Assembly: GCF_002443295.1 (NCBI RefSeq)
Contig: NZ_BAOS01000001.1
Location: 1 to 64,000, forward strand
Reading direction: 5' to 3'
DNA length: 64,000 nucleotides
Source: Candidatus Scalindua japonica
GTDB taxonomy: Bacteria > Planctomycetota > Brocadiia > Brocadiales > Scalinduaceae
Below, in pieces: positions 18,155 to 26,724 of this stretch (position 1 is its first letter; the number at the start of each line of letters is the position of its first letter). Below the pieces are notes generated by a model, which worked only from the letters and a program-made list of their open reading frames with translations, was not told the DNA's origin and searched no databases. The position numbers and the translations under genes were made by a program.

Positions 18155-19726
18155 ATGAACAGGAAGCTTATAAAACAAAACAAGGCATTCTTATCAATCA
18201 TTACAATCCTTTTTATCTTTATTGGATCAGTTCTGTATTTTGGTGTAAACCAGATATATGAGCGAGAAGCAAAATGGAGACATGGTAATGCCGTTTCACA
18301 ATTACTCTCTGCAAAGAAGAATATTAAAGTTTTGTTTGCTGACTTAGAGCATGATTTGCTCTTCCTGAGAAATATTTCAAGCACTAGAGAATATGTAAAC
18401 AGTAATTATGAATCTATAGATTATAGAAGTGAAGTTGAAAAGCTACTTTACGAGTTCGCGAAAGTTTGTAAACATTATTATCAAATTAGTATTATAGATT
18501 CTTCAGGATCTGAAGTAATTGGAATTGATAATAAACAGGATGGTACCGCCGTGATTGTTTCTAAAACACAATTACAAAATAGGAAGAACAAAGACTATTT
18601 CCAGGAAGCCATAAAGCTGGATAACAATCAGATTTACGTATCACCAATACACTCAGGAATTCAGAAGGAAGAGATAGCGGTGCATAACTTTCCAATGATA
18701 GGGTTAGCTATACCTTTGTTTAACTCTAAAGGCGAAAAAAAAGGGATTCTTGCTCTGAATATGTATTTATCAAGGCTTCTTAAGATTTTACCTGAAAATA
18801 TGTTTATTCAGACTGAGGATGGAAATTTAATCTCGTTAAGACAGGACGGATCTATTAGCTTTAATGGGTCTCAGTATGATTTTAGCGACAGCTCCGGTTG
18901 GATAGACATTTCAGATTATGAAACTATTCACTATTCTGATGTAGAGCTTCTTCCCGGCAAGGAATTAGTAGTGGCAATATTTCACAAGCACCCTATGTTG
19001 AAAGCAATTTTACAAAGATTGATATTAGTGTCTATAATACTTCTTGCCTTATTTCTATTTCTCATCTTGATTATTGGATATCTAAATCTCTTGAGATTCA
19101 GAGAACTAATGGGAGCGCAAAGGGCCATCATATTTTCTCTTGCTGAACTTGCCGAAAGGAGAGACCCTGAAACAGGGCAACATTTGGAAAGGACAAGAAA
19201 ATACTCTGTGGTACTGGCGAAACAGTTACGCAATCATAAAAAATACCGAAGAATCATTACCAGTGAGTTTATCGAAGACCTTTACGATGCCGCTCCTCTG
19301 CATGATATTGGGAAAGTGGGGATACAAGATTCAATCCTGTTAAAAGAAGGAAAACTGACTGAGGAAGAGTTTGAAGAGATGAAAAGACACGTCCTTATAG
19401 GGAAGCAAGTGTTACAGGATGCTATAGACAAATTCAAACTCAGGCAATCATTTATTGTTATAGGTAGAAATATTTGTGCGTATCATCAAGAAAAATATAA
19501 CGGTAAAGGGTATCCGGATGGCTTAAAGGGTGAGGAAATTCCTCTGGAGGCGAGAATTTTTACGCTGTGTGACGCTTATGATGCAATTAGATCAAAAAGG
19601 TCTTATAAGGGTAAACTGCCACATGGCGAGGCAGTCGGGAGAATTAAGTCTGATAAAGGCGAACACTTTGACCCGGATATTGTAGATGCTTTTTTGGAAT
19701 GTGAGAAAGCGTTTGCTATAGAATAG
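18155..19726 (+). CDS. Membrane-bound HD-GYP phosphodiesterase with periplasmic sensor domain
   Basis: A protein with a TM helix near residues 12-35, a periplasmic Cache-like sensor (to about 285; IDSSGSEVIGIDNK), a second TM near 290-315 and a cytoplasmic HD-GYP domain. The domain shows the diagnostic HDIGKVGI metal site and YHQEKYNGKGYPDGL, so c-di-GMP hydrolysis is plausible. The usual second His of HHE is Tyr here (AYHQEK). The ATG at 18155 has GAGAGGAA upstream; the TTG at 18140 is less likely. It may tie the element to biofilm or motility signalling. Confidence 0.88.
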   Translation: MNRKLIKQNKAFLSIITILFIFIGSVLYFGVNQIYEREAKWRHGNAVSQLLSAKKNIKVLFADLEHDLLFLRNISSTREYVNSNYESIDYRSEVEKLLYEFAKVCKHYYQISIIDSSGSEVIGIDNKQDGTAVIVSKTQLQNRKNKDYFQEAIKLDNNQIYVSPIHSGIQKEEIAVHNFPMIGLAIPLFNSKGEKKGILALNMYLSRLLKILPENMFIQTEDGNLISLRQDGSISFNGSQYDFSDSSGWIDISDYETIHYSDVELLPGKELVVAIFHKHPMLKAILQRLILVSIILLALFLFLILIIGYLNLLRFRELMGAQRAIIFSLAELAERRDPETGQHLERTRKYSVVLAKQLRNHKKYRRIITSEFIEDLYDAAPLHDIGKVGIQDSILLKEGKLTEEEFEEMKRHVLIGKQVLQDAIDKFKLRQSFIVIGRNICAYHQEKYNGKGYPDGLKGEEIPLEARIFTLCDAYDAIRSKRSYKGKLPHGEAVGRIKSDKGEHFDPDIVDAFLECEKAFAIE

Positions 19727-19853
19727 TCTTGGCATATTAACTATAAATATTACTAAGTTAAAGTTATATGCTATTTTCTTTATCGTTTGAGAAGATTTTA
19801 CTTTGAAATACTCAAACCTCGACTTCTAATACTCATTCTTCAGGAACAAATTT

Positions 19854-20540
19854 ATGAAAAAAAAAGAGTTGGGCATAGCTTTGTTTAACAAATACACACA
19901 TTTATTAATCTCTATTTTAGTTCTCTTTTTGTCTGGGCCGATTATTTCAAAACTAGATATACAGTATCAGTTATTGCCATGTTTCTTTATGGTAGTGATT
20001 ATTCTTGCTTTACGGGCTATCTGTCTGAGTAGGTTAATATATTACACATGTGTCATTATTGTTCTATTGACATTTTTGATTCATAGTTTGACTGCCATTC
20101 AAGTCTTGCAATACCATAAACAGACAATCTTAATTCTTTTTAATTCTATACATGCGTTCATTTTCATTGTTTCGATCTATATCTTTATTTTACATATCTT
20201 TTCTGAGACAAAGGTGACTTTCGATACGATACAAGGAGGTATCTCAATTTATTTGTTGATAGGTATTTTTTGGACGTTTATTTACGGGATTGTCATAAAT
20301 CTAAATAGCCAGGCATTCAACTTAATTATCAACGAAAATTCCATGAGATTTCTGTTCTATTTTAGTTTTACAACACTAACAACATTAGGATACGGTGACA
20401 TTGTTCCAAAAAGTGAATGGGCTATGGTACTTTCAACATTAGAAGCATTAACAGGGCAAATCTTTTTAGTTGTTTTTATTTCACGACTAGTTGGTTTTCA
20501 TATTGCTCAACATCTCAGAAAAACTACAGATTCTAAATAA
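19854..20540 (+). CDS. Two-pore-helix ion channel with K+ selectivity filter
   Basis: A 228-aa integral membrane protein with about six hydrophobic segments. The pore loop near residues 175-188 contains TTLGYGDIVPKSEW, the potassium-channel selectivity filter, followed by a final helix. This is the Ion_trans_2 (PF07885) arrangement with four extra N-terminal helices and no RCK/TrkA regulatory domain. Role in the element unknown; potassium flux during metal or envelope stress is a guess. Confidence 0.85.
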   Translation: MKKKELGIALFNKYTHLLISILVLFLSGPIISKLDIQYQLLPCFFMVVIILALRAICLSRLIYYTCVIIVLLTFLIHSLTAIQVLQYHKQTILILFNSIHAFIFIVSIYIFILHIFSETKVTFDTIQGGISIYLLIGIFWTFIYGIVINLNSQAFNLIINENSMRFLFYFSFTTLTTLGYGDIVPKSEWAMVLSTLEALTGQIFLVVFISRLVGFHIAQHLRKTTDSK

Positions 20541-20656
20541 ACGGACAGAGGTATGAGATATGTCGCACTGTTAATTAGTTTCCTGGGGAGATTCCAAAAC
20601 CTACATAAGTTTAAGTTGTTTTTTATTCATAAGTAATTATTAATGTTAGGTATGCC

Positions 20657-21142
20657 ATGAAAAAAATATTAGTTAATATCATATTTGTGTTTGCCGTAGC
20701 AACAATTGTAGGATGTGTCTATGCCCCTCCAATGAAAGTAACAGTTTCCGATCTTGTTGATATGCCTTCCTTGTATAGAAACAAGAAGGTAGAGATATCA
20801 GGATATGTAGTCAGAAATGAGTATTCTGGTGACAGATTTGTAAACTGGCAATTGATTATCGAAGAAAACGGGAAGCGTATTTACTGCTATGAAAATGGTT
20901 ATAATACAACCGTTATCGCTAAATGTGTGCATCTGGCAGAAGAGGCAAAGGTGAATAATGAAAAAATAATTGTCACCGGACAATTACGTGAAGGCGGATA
21001 TCGTGATGTCACTAGTGATGATACTATCCTGGAACTAAAAACTTTTGAGTACAATGACCATAAAATAGACACGGACTACGAAAGAGATAAATGGTTGCAC
21101 CCGGCTCACGATACTTATGACTTGCATAGTTATGGACATTAA
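20657..21142 (+). CDS. Small lipoprotein, possibly OB-fold
   Basis: A 161-aa protein with a lipoprotein signal (VATIVGC, predicted lipid attachment at Cys21). The body contains MPSLYRNKKVEISGYVVRN and a VTGQLREGGYRD stretch, a pattern of short strands compatible with an OB-like fold. The C-terminus is His/Asp-rich (WLHPAHDTYDLHSYGH), possibly metal-binding. I do not recognise the family. It is preceded by about 116 bp of non-coding sequence after the channel gene. Confidence 0.7.
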   Translation: MKKILVNIIFVFAVATIVGCVYAPPMKVTVSDLVDMPSLYRNKKVEISGYVVRNEYSGDRFVNWQLIIEENGKRIYCYENGYNTTVIAKCVHLAEEAKVNNEKIIVTGQLREGGYRDVTSDDTILELKTFEYNDHKIDTDYERDKWLHPAHDTYDLHSYGH

Positions 21143-21588
21143 GCAGCCATTTTGTAATTTTATCGTTTTAAGATTCTACACAAACAGTATTGAGTATCAA
21201 GAGTCCATTCAACATCTGAAGTACAACGACGCTACTTTGTCATAGTTTTATTTCCAACAATCCACTGCTTGAATTCCAACTATTAATTAAGTGAACATCT
21301 CTTTCACACCATCAATTAAATAAAAAATTAAACATAAACTCCATAGCAAAAATACGTTAAGGAGTATTTATAAAGATGAGCATCTTTTGGCATCAGGGTT
21401 GCGATTAGTATAGTTAGAACTTAAGAAAGAATACATGGAGTTAACGCTGTAGCCGCAGAAGTTTACTTCCTTGAAGGTTTATATAACAAGTCAATAAAGG
21501 AAGGAGAGACAATAATCGGAAAAAATAATTATTGTAAATAGTGTTTAGCTTTATTAATTAAAATTCTGTAAAAAAGAGGGGTAAGAAA
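21143..21588. other. Gap carrying enhancer motif and sigma-54 promoter
   Basis: No gene with a start codon. The promoter elements are listed separately. Between 21435 and 21541 an open frame without start reads VAAEVYFLEGLYNKSIKEGE, possibly a gene scrap; it overlaps the predicted 5' leader of the HMA gene. Confidence 0.4.
21270..21404 (+). promoter_or_regulatory. Sigma-54 promoter with upstream motif, driving the HMA gene
   Basis: TGGCAT, CAGGG, TTGCGA at 21388-21404 has GG and GC separated by ten bases, the -24/-12 signature of sigma-54 promoters. TGAATTCCAACTA at 21270 lies 119 bp before the GG and matches the motif before 17056 and 26648. It would give an mRNA start near 21415 and a leader of about 175 bases to the ATG at 21589. 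Confidence 0.65.
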
Positions 21589-21918
21589 ATGCTTACTAAC
21601 AAATATTTAAGTCTCGGATATGTTTCTATATTTGCCATAATCCTTGGACTGGCAATAAACACAACTTGTGTGAATACGGCACAAGCCACGGATCATAAAA
21701 AGATTGAATTCAAGGTAAAGGGGATGGGTTGTGAACATTGTGCTAAAGCAATAGAGACTATAGTCACACAGTGTTCGGGTGTTATGGGTTGTGCTGTAAG
21801 TTACAAAGATGGTAAGGCAACTGTAGAGATTGAAGCAGGCAAGCTTAAAGAAGTAATTGAAACGCTAGAACATGCAGGTTTTGAAATACCTCCGGGAGAC
21901 ATAGAGGAGATGTATTAA
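21589..21918 (+). CDS. Exported heavy-metal-associated (HMA) domain protein
   Basis: A 109-aa protein with a signal peptide (LGLAINTTCVNTAQA, cleavage near residue 36), then one HMA domain: IEFKVKGMGCEHCAKAIETI gives the CxxC metal site, and the fold ends with VEIEAGKLKEVIETLEHAG. Being exported, it resembles MerP or a periplasmic copper carrier more than cytoplasmic CopZ, and could hand metal to the CusB/CusC system. It has its own sigma-54-type promoter. Confidence 0.9.
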   Translation: MLTNKYLSLGYVSIFAIILGLAINTTCVNTAQATDHKKIEFKVKGMGCEHCAKAIETIVTQCSGVMGCAVSYKDGKATVEIEAGKLKEVIETLEHAGFEIPPGDIEEMY

Positions 21919-22020
21919 CTTCAAACAAGGTGTTTAGAGAGTTCTGAAATAATTCCAGAATTAAACTTCCCATTATATGGGTGAGAGTGGCAAAAGCCAT
22001 TCAGTAATATTTAAAGAAAC

Positions 22021-22082
22021 AGTCTCCTTCTGTAAGCATGAGAATTATAGATATTTTTAATCACAATATACAGAAGGAGACT
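22021..22082. repeat. 14-bp perfect inverted repeat around 34 bases
   Basis: AGTCTCCTTCTGTA at 22021-22034 is the exact complement of TACAGAAGGAGACT at 22069-22082. There is no T tract directly after, so it is not a classic terminator. It could be a MITE-like element or an mRNA 3' structure for the HMA gene. The rest of the 393-bp gap 21919-22311 holds only a motif CGAAATCCATGATA at 22207, a partial match to the enhancer motif, without a -24/-12 element at the right distance. Confidence 0.5.
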
Positions 22083-22311
22083 TATGTTATTGAATTGAGC
22101 ACAAAGAAGTAAGGGTAGTTGGAGTAACGGTTGTCTAGCTCATATATATGTATTTACTTATTGCAAATCATCTAATCCAAAGTTTCTTTTCCTACTTCTC
22201 ACTGCTCGAAATCCATGATATGAATTTTCTACAAATAAAGCCTGTTTTGTAATCAATATAGAATTTATTTTGGTTCTTTATATTTTTATTAAAGGGATGG
22301 AGTTGAAAAAA

Positions 22312-22677
22312 ATGTTGAATAACAGATTTATAGGAATATTTGTTCTTACTGTCGCATTTGTCAGCTTAACGATGCTTGTGGGTAATTTTGCTTATGCTGG
22401 TGAAAAGCAGCCAGAGGGGACAGGACCTTCTGAAGCTTTGATTTTGCCCACATGTCCCACTTGTAAAAACGCATCTGCAGGTCATACGGAAGGAAAAGCG
22501 ATAGCTGCATCGGTAATGGTTTGTCCGGAATGCAAAAAAGAGTTATCAGAGTTAAGAGTTTACCATTGTGATGAGTGCAAAAAAGAATTCCTGGCATGCC
22601 CGATGTGCCAGGGGACTTCAAAAGTAGTGACAAAGGCCCAGATTGTAAAAAGGTTCTTGCAACACAAATCAAGGTGA
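22312..22677 (+). CDS. Exported Cys-rich (four CxxC) small protein
   Basis: The ATG at 22312 has GGAG nine bases upstream; an in-frame ATG at 22297 has poorer spacing. A signal peptide (VLTVAFVSLTMLVGNFAYA) is followed by four CxxC pairs: CPTC, CPEC, CDEC and CPMC. They could hold two zinc-ribbon or copper sites. The C-terminus is basic. The family is not recognised. It belongs with the neighbouring HMA and YHS exported proteins, so a periplasmic metal-binding role is inferred. Confidence 0.75.
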   Translation: MLNNRFIGIFVLTVAFVSLTMLVGNFAYAGEKQPEGTGPSEALILPTCPTCKNASAGHTEGKAIAASVMVCPECKKELSELRVYHCDECKKEFLACPMCQGTSKVVTKAQIVKRFLQHKSR

Positions 22678-22755
22678 AATTATTAGTCTCTGTAAATTGG
22701 AAAATTGAGTACCCTGATTGCAGGAAAGAGTTTCACAAATAATTTCTTCAGGCAG

Positions 22756-22780
22756 GCGTAACCCTTCCGTTACGCTTTTG
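22756..22780 (+). terminator. Rho-independent terminator
   Basis: GCGTAAC, CCTTCC loop, GTTACGC, then TTTTG. A 7-bp perfect stem about 80 bases after the Cys-rich gene. The following 320 bases to 23101 show no gene; TGTGGC...TTAGCAAA near 23048 looks like -24/-12 but has nine instead of ten bases between GG and GC. Confidence 0.65.
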
Positions 22781-23101
22781 CATAATGAATTTTTATACCA
22801 AAACCTGATAAATGGTAAGCAAAAATATTAGTGGTACTGACTGCAATAGTATTTCCAATTGCTTGGATATTTATGAGGATACTTGTTCTTGTCGTTCACT
22901 GTGGGAAGAACCGCATTGTGAAAGGAGGAGCGTTATATAAATTTTTTGTGAATAAGTCGGTTTAGTGAATAGTATCAGCTTATATTGGTTTTTTGTGTTT
23001 ATTGTTTATAAGGAAGCGGCGGTTTATATGCAATATATGTTGTAAGTGTGGCTTTTATTAGCAAATAGATTTTTATAAATTTTAATTTTGGAGGCAGATA
23101 A

Positions 23102-23491
23102 ATGAGAAAAGCTTTATTCCTCGGACTTGTTTTTATCTTTTTACTTGGTTTATCAATTACTTATACAAAGCACCTGGCACACGCAGGAGAGGACGGGAAG
23201 GTGATAGACCGTGTATGCACCATGCAGATTGATAAGGATTCGGCAAAGACACTAAAGAGCGAAGGGTATACCTACTACTTTTGTTCTGACCATTGTAAAA
23301 GCACCTTTGCAAAGAACCCTGAGAAATACGCATGCATATGTCAACGACTTCATGAAGGATGTGACTGCGGTCACTGTGCAGGAAAGGGTGGACCATGTAT
23401 GTGCGCTGAGGCCCATGCAGAATCCCATACAGGGGGACAAGGGCACGACCATGACCATGGCCATGAGGGGGGAGGACACGGCCATTCGTGA
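23102..23491 (+). CDS. Exported YHS-domain protein with Cys-rich and His-rich tail
   Basis: A 129-aa protein. The signal peptide (FLGLVFIFLLGLSITYTKHL) is followed by a YHS-type metal-binding module: VCTMQIDKDSAKTLKSEG, YYFCSDHCKSTFAKNP. A cluster of six Cys in CICQRLHEGCDCGHC and GPCMC follows, then a His/Gly tail (GHDHDHGHEGGGHGHS). YHS domains bind copper or related metals in transporters and lipoproteins. It is the close paralog of the protein at 26725, down to the signal peptide. Likely a periplasmic metal sponge or chaperone for the Cus system. Confidence 0.85.
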   Translation: MRKALFLGLVFIFLLGLSITYTKHLAHAGEDGKVIDRVCTMQIDKDSAKTLKSEGYTYYFCSDHCKSTFAKNPEKYACICQRLHEGCDCGHCAGKGGPCMCAEAHAESHTGGQGHDHDHGHEGGGHGHS

Positions 23492-23688
23492 AATAATGAA
23501 TACAATTCCTCTCAATCATTCTTTACAAGAAGGTGGTTGAGGGGTGGGGATATAAAAAACCATTTTTAAATATCAGTATGGAGAGTGTTGAGGGCACAAG
23601 CATAGATGTAAAGACCGAATATAATTCCCCATCCTCCACTTTAGTACAGAGAGGACTAGGGGGATTAATAAAGTGTTGGATGCATTGA

Positions 23689-23844
23689 GGAGATTATACT
23701 ATAAAACTTGATCTTGAGGCAGGAAGGGAATACCAGTTTCGTTACCTTATTGATGAAGCAAGATGGGAAAACGAGTGGAATGCTGACAGATATGTAAGAA
23801 GCCATTATGGAGATAGTGATAACTCCGTTGTTGTTACTTATTAA
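23689..23844 (+). pseudogene. Glycogen-binding (CBM48/AMPK-beta-like) domain fragment
   Basis: An open frame without a start (preceded by TGA) encodes TIKLDLEAGREYQFRYLIDE and ends with WNADRYVRSHYGDSDNSVVV, the C-terminal part of an isoamylase-N/CBM48 domain. The N-terminal half is missing. A more decayed copy lies at 24678-24833. The two flank a methyltransferase gene. Confidence 0.65.
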
Positions 23845-23922
23845 CGGATTTCAATTATTTAAACAGGTTTTACAAAAGATAAAGTACACGGTTAATTTTT
23901 TTGTGTAAAAAGGAAATAAGAA

Positions 23923-24645
23923 ATGAATCAACCTCATGATAATTGGTCAAAATATTATGATTTTGTTTACCAAAATGCTCTTGGGGATTTCTATGACAAT
24001 GTAACAAATGAAACATTAAATGTAATTAATGAGTTGTTACCTGAGGGAAAGGTTATTGATTATGGTGCAGGAACGGGAAGAATAACGATACCACTAAAAA
24101 AGCAAGGCTTTAAAGTAATAGCTGTTGAAAAAAGCTCGGGAATGGCAAGTGAAATAAAAAAGAAGTGCAAAGAATATTGCTTAGATATTCCTGTGCATAA
24201 TTGCTCAATTAATGAATTTAATAATGAGGAAGTTGATTTGGCTTTAGCCTTATATGCAGTTCTTAATTATTCAATAAGTGAGGGTGAATTAAAACGTAAC
24301 ATTGTCGCTATGTATAATCAACTGAAACCCAATGGGTATTTGTTTTTTGACCTTCTTGGGTTGTGGTTCTTTAAGATTAAAGAAATCATAAACGTTAGTT
24401 TAGATGATTTTTCTCATCGTGAATGGCTGACACAACATGAAGAAAATATTTACACATATCATCTGGAAGGTTGTGGAGTATTGTATGGAAGCGAATTTCA
24501 TTTTAGCGAAGAGTTTTTAATAAGATATTGGAATTTGAAAACGGTAAACAATATATTCATAGAAACAGGGTTTGAAGAAGTAAAAAAAATTTTTCCCCAA
24601 TTATCTTCAGAAAGTTCAACTTATAAGCTTTACAAGAAACTATGA
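23923..24645 (+). CDS. Class I SAM-dependent methyltransferase, 240 aa
   Basis: Motif I reads VIDYGAGTGRITIPL (about residues 46-60), then VIAVEKSSGMASEI and a LALALYAVLNY segment, typical of small-molecule methyltransferases. The substrate is unknown. It lies between two copies of a CBM48 fragment and has an AGGAAATAAGAA ribosome-binding region. It is one of three unrelated-looking methyltransferases in the element. Confidence 0.8.
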   Translation: MNQPHDNWSKYYDFVYQNALGDFYDNVTNETLNVINELLPEGKVIDYGAGTGRITIPLKKQGFKVIAVEKSSGMASEIKKKCKEYCLDIPVHNCSINEFNNEEVDLALALYAVLNYSISEGELKRNIVAMYNQLKPNGYLFFDLLGLWFFKIKEIINVSLDDFSHREWLTQHEENIYTYHLEGCGVLYGSEFHFSEEFLIRYWNLKTVNNIFIETGFEEVKKIFPQLSSESSTYKLYKKL

Positions 24646-24677
24646 ATATATTGAAGCAAAGGTGTTGTTTAAAAAAT

Positions 24678-24833
24678 GGAGATTATACTATAAAGCTAGA
24701 TCTTGAGAAAGGAAGGGAATATTAGTTTCATTACCTCATAGATGAAGCAAGATGAGAAAATAAGTGGAAAGCTGACAAATAGGTAAGAAACAGTTATGGA
24801 GATAGTGATAACTCAGTTGTGGTTACTTATTAA
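24678..24833 (+). pseudogene. Decayed second copy of the CBM48 fragment
   Basis: Aligns base for base with 23689-23844 at clearly lower identity and carries three in-frame stops (YQ to Y*, W to stop after EAR, and Y to stop after AD). The similarity continues past the stop codon to about 24856. Dead sequence, part of an imperfect direct repeat of about 180 bp. Confidence 0.7.
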
Positions 24834-24961
24834 TGGATTTCAATCATTTAAGCCGCTTGTGCAAAAAACAAAACGAGAGGTTTGATTTCTGTTTATCCAT
24901 CTTTTCTTTTGGCAGGAAGCTGTTTTACTTGCCATTGAGTTAACAAAAAAGAGTTAGGAAT

Positions 24962-25330
24962 ATGACTACTATTCTTCTTGTTGAGAACAATAAGAATCAA
25001 CGCTTGCTTTATGACCAGGAATTCAGGCATGAAGGTTATGAAGTCGAAATTGCAGATGATGGTAAAGAGGCTTTAGAAAAAGTTCTGAGACTTTCAATAG
25101 ACATCATCATATTGGATATTAATTTATCAAAAATGTATGGTATTGAAACAATGGGCAGGATATTAAGTAGAAACAAAAATATCCCGATCATTATTAACAC
25201 TGCCTATAGCAATTATAAGGATAATTTTATGTCATGGACTGCAGATGCTTATCTCGTCAAATCTTCAGATTTGTCTGAATTAAAAAATACAGTTATAGAA
25301 CTACTTACAAAGAAAGGAGATTCGAAATGA
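24962..25330 (+). CDS. Stand-alone response-regulator receiver domain
   Basis: A 122-aa single CheY-like domain. The phosphorylation site is in IIILDINLSKMYG; the conserved Thr/Ser is in IIINTAYS and the Lys in YLVKSS. The acidic pocket is degenerate (LVENNKN rather than DD/DE), so phosphorylation may be altered. There is no output domain. Its stop overlaps the next ATG (ATGA), coupling it to an exported YHS protein, an unusual pairing. Confidence 0.85.
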   Translation: MTTILLVENNKNQRLLYDQEFRHEGYEVEIADDGKEALEKVLRLSIDIIILDINLSKMYGIETMGRILSRNKNIPIIINTAYSNYKDNFMSWTADAYLVKSSDLSELKNTVIELLTKKGDSK

Positions 25331-25671
25331 ATTGCATTACGCGTAAAATATTAATACTTACTTTTTTGGTTTGTTTAAGTAGTATTTATCTCAATAGTAA
25401 TCTATGGGCAAGTGGATGCTGTGGAGGAGGGAATAGTGGCAAGAAATCAGGTATGCATTCAGATCAAAAAATGGCAGACGTGAAGAGTGAAAGAGCCGAT
25501 GTTATAAAAGATCCTGTATGTGGTATGGAGGTCAACGGCTTAAAAAAATCACCCTCAGCAGTGCACAAAGGGAAGGATTACAACTTCTGTTCAGAATACT
25601 GTAAAAAGACCTTTAAAAATGATCCCGCTTCCTACACATCTGAAACAGAACATCAGTATAGCGATGGTTGA
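25327..25671 (+). CDS. Exported YHS-domain protein
   Basis: A 114-aa protein with a signal peptide (LTFLVCLSSIYLNSNLWASG), a GCCGGG patch, then a YHS domain: IKDPVCGMEVNG and YNFCSEYCKKTFKNDPASY. The DPVCGMEV start is the textbook YHS motif. The tail is slightly His/Glu-rich. It is translationally coupled to the receiver gene. Likely periplasmic copper binding, with the neighbouring YHS/HMA proteins. Confidence 0.88.
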   Translation: MNCITRKILILTFLVCLSSIYLNSNLWASGCCGGGNSGKKSGMHSDQKMADVKSERADVIKDPVCGMEVNGLKKSPSAVHKGKDYNFCSEYCKKTFKNDPASYTSETEHQYSDG

Positions 25672-25822
25672 GGTGATATATCACTGTAGATACCTTTTAG
25701 CAGCAAGTGGATAATGTATGGATTAGTAAAGCAATAAATTTAAGGAGGTGATGTTTGTAGTTTAACATATTTTTAAAGGTTATTTTATTAACAAAATTTG
25801 AATTAACTATAAGGAGGGGTAA

Positions 25823-25954
25823 ATGAAAATCAAATCGATTGTATCAACAGTGCTTATTGCTCTGTTCGTGGCTATGGTCGCTGTAGGATGTGCCGATACA
25901 GGTGGGGGAATGGGCGGGCAAAATCAGGACTCCCATTCCGGCCATTCCCACTAA
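25823..25954 (+). CDS. 43-aa His-rich lipoprotein
   Basis: Starts at an ATG with a strong AAGGAGGGG site. The lipoprotein signal ends in MVAVGC (lipidated Cys near residue 23), then a short Gly/Met linker (GGGMGGQNQ) and a tail DSHSGHSH. The tail's Met and His residues suit copper or silver binding. A hairpin follows 37 bases later. Very small, but the signal, ribosome-binding site and context are all good. Confidence 0.8.
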   Translation: MKIKSIVSTVLIALFVAMVAVGCADTGGGMGGQNQDSHSGHSH

Positions 25955-25990
25955 GACTCTTTTGAGGAAAATCCGGTTAAGTGCGTTTGC

Positions 25991-26023
25991 ACTCCTCCTT
26001 TCCCTTCATGGGATTGGAGGAGT
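25991..26023 (+). terminator. Hairpin terminator after the small lipoprotein gene
   Basis: ACTCCTCC pairs with GGAGGAGT, with an inner CCC/GGG pair around TTCAT. The T tract is weak (TATTACT), so it may be a structured 3' end rather than an efficient terminator. Confidence 0.5.
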
Positions 26024-26724
26024 ATTACTAAAATCAGTAGGAAAAATAATGGTAATTTCAGAAAAAACGGAGCAGCTATTATAGATTTTGTTATGCATTT
26101 AATAAAATGATATTGAAAGCAAAATATATCTCCTGGGATGCGCTCCCCTGCCGGAATATAATTATTTAATGCAGAATTTTTCATCATAAGGAAGAAAATC
26201 TGCAATGCTAATACATTTTTCATTTTCAAATGAAAATCCAATTGGTCCACGTTTAATATCTCAAGGATATTTGCGAACTGTTAAAGGTTCTCGATACTGA
26301 AAAATGTACTTTTTCTGTTGAAAAGCTAAATCCGCTTTTCATTTATAAACAATGTGATGGAGAGGATTGTTATTTTACGGGAAAGTTAATATTAACGGAT
26401 TCTGAATTTCTCTATCAAGGGTTCATTTCTGAGACTAAGGAAAGCTCTACAAAAAGATATTTTTTCATGCAATTCCGGTCTAGACTTTTTACAATTTACA
26501 ATAGTTGCATATCGCGCATTTGCCTGTGTGAAATCCATCAATTAAGTAAGTGCCTCTCTGCTTCATTCTCGAAACAATAATGAATAATTCAATCTAGGTT
26601 CCTGCATTATCGTATGTTAAGTAATTATTTTGCAAATCGATCTCTTTTGGCATCTAAGTTGTTATTATTGTAATGTAAAATAGTATATTTATAATTTTAT
26701 TAATTCTGCATTTGGAGATCAATA
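26024..26724. other. Gap with an orphan open frame and a promoter
   Basis: No gene with a usable start. From 26257 to 26580 a frame of 107 codons is open without ATG (ELLKVLDTEKCTFSVEKL, CDGEDCYFTGKLIL); it may be a truncated gene. It contains the enhancer-like motif at 26529. The promoter is listed separately. Confidence 0.4.
26529..26666 (+). promoter_or_regulatory. Sigma-54-like promoter with upstream motif, driving the second YHS gene
   Basis: TGGCAT, CTAAG, TTGTTA at 26648-26664 has the ten-base GG-to-G spacing of -24/-12 promoters, but the -12 element is TTGT rather than TTGC. TGAAATCCATCAAT at 26529 lies 120 bp before the GG, in register with the motifs at 16939 and 21270. The transcript would start near 26675, with the gene ATG at 26725. 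Confidence 0.55.

Noticed and set aside
22207..22330. Fourth copy of the enhancer motif (CGAAATCCATGATA) before the Cys-rich gene
   Set aside because: No -24/-12 element occurs about 119 bp downstream; that position lies inside the coding region.
23030..23070. -24/-12-like element before the YHS gene at 23102 (TGTGGC...TTAGCAAA)
   Set aside because: Only nine bases separate GG and GC instead of ten, and the upstream motif is absent.
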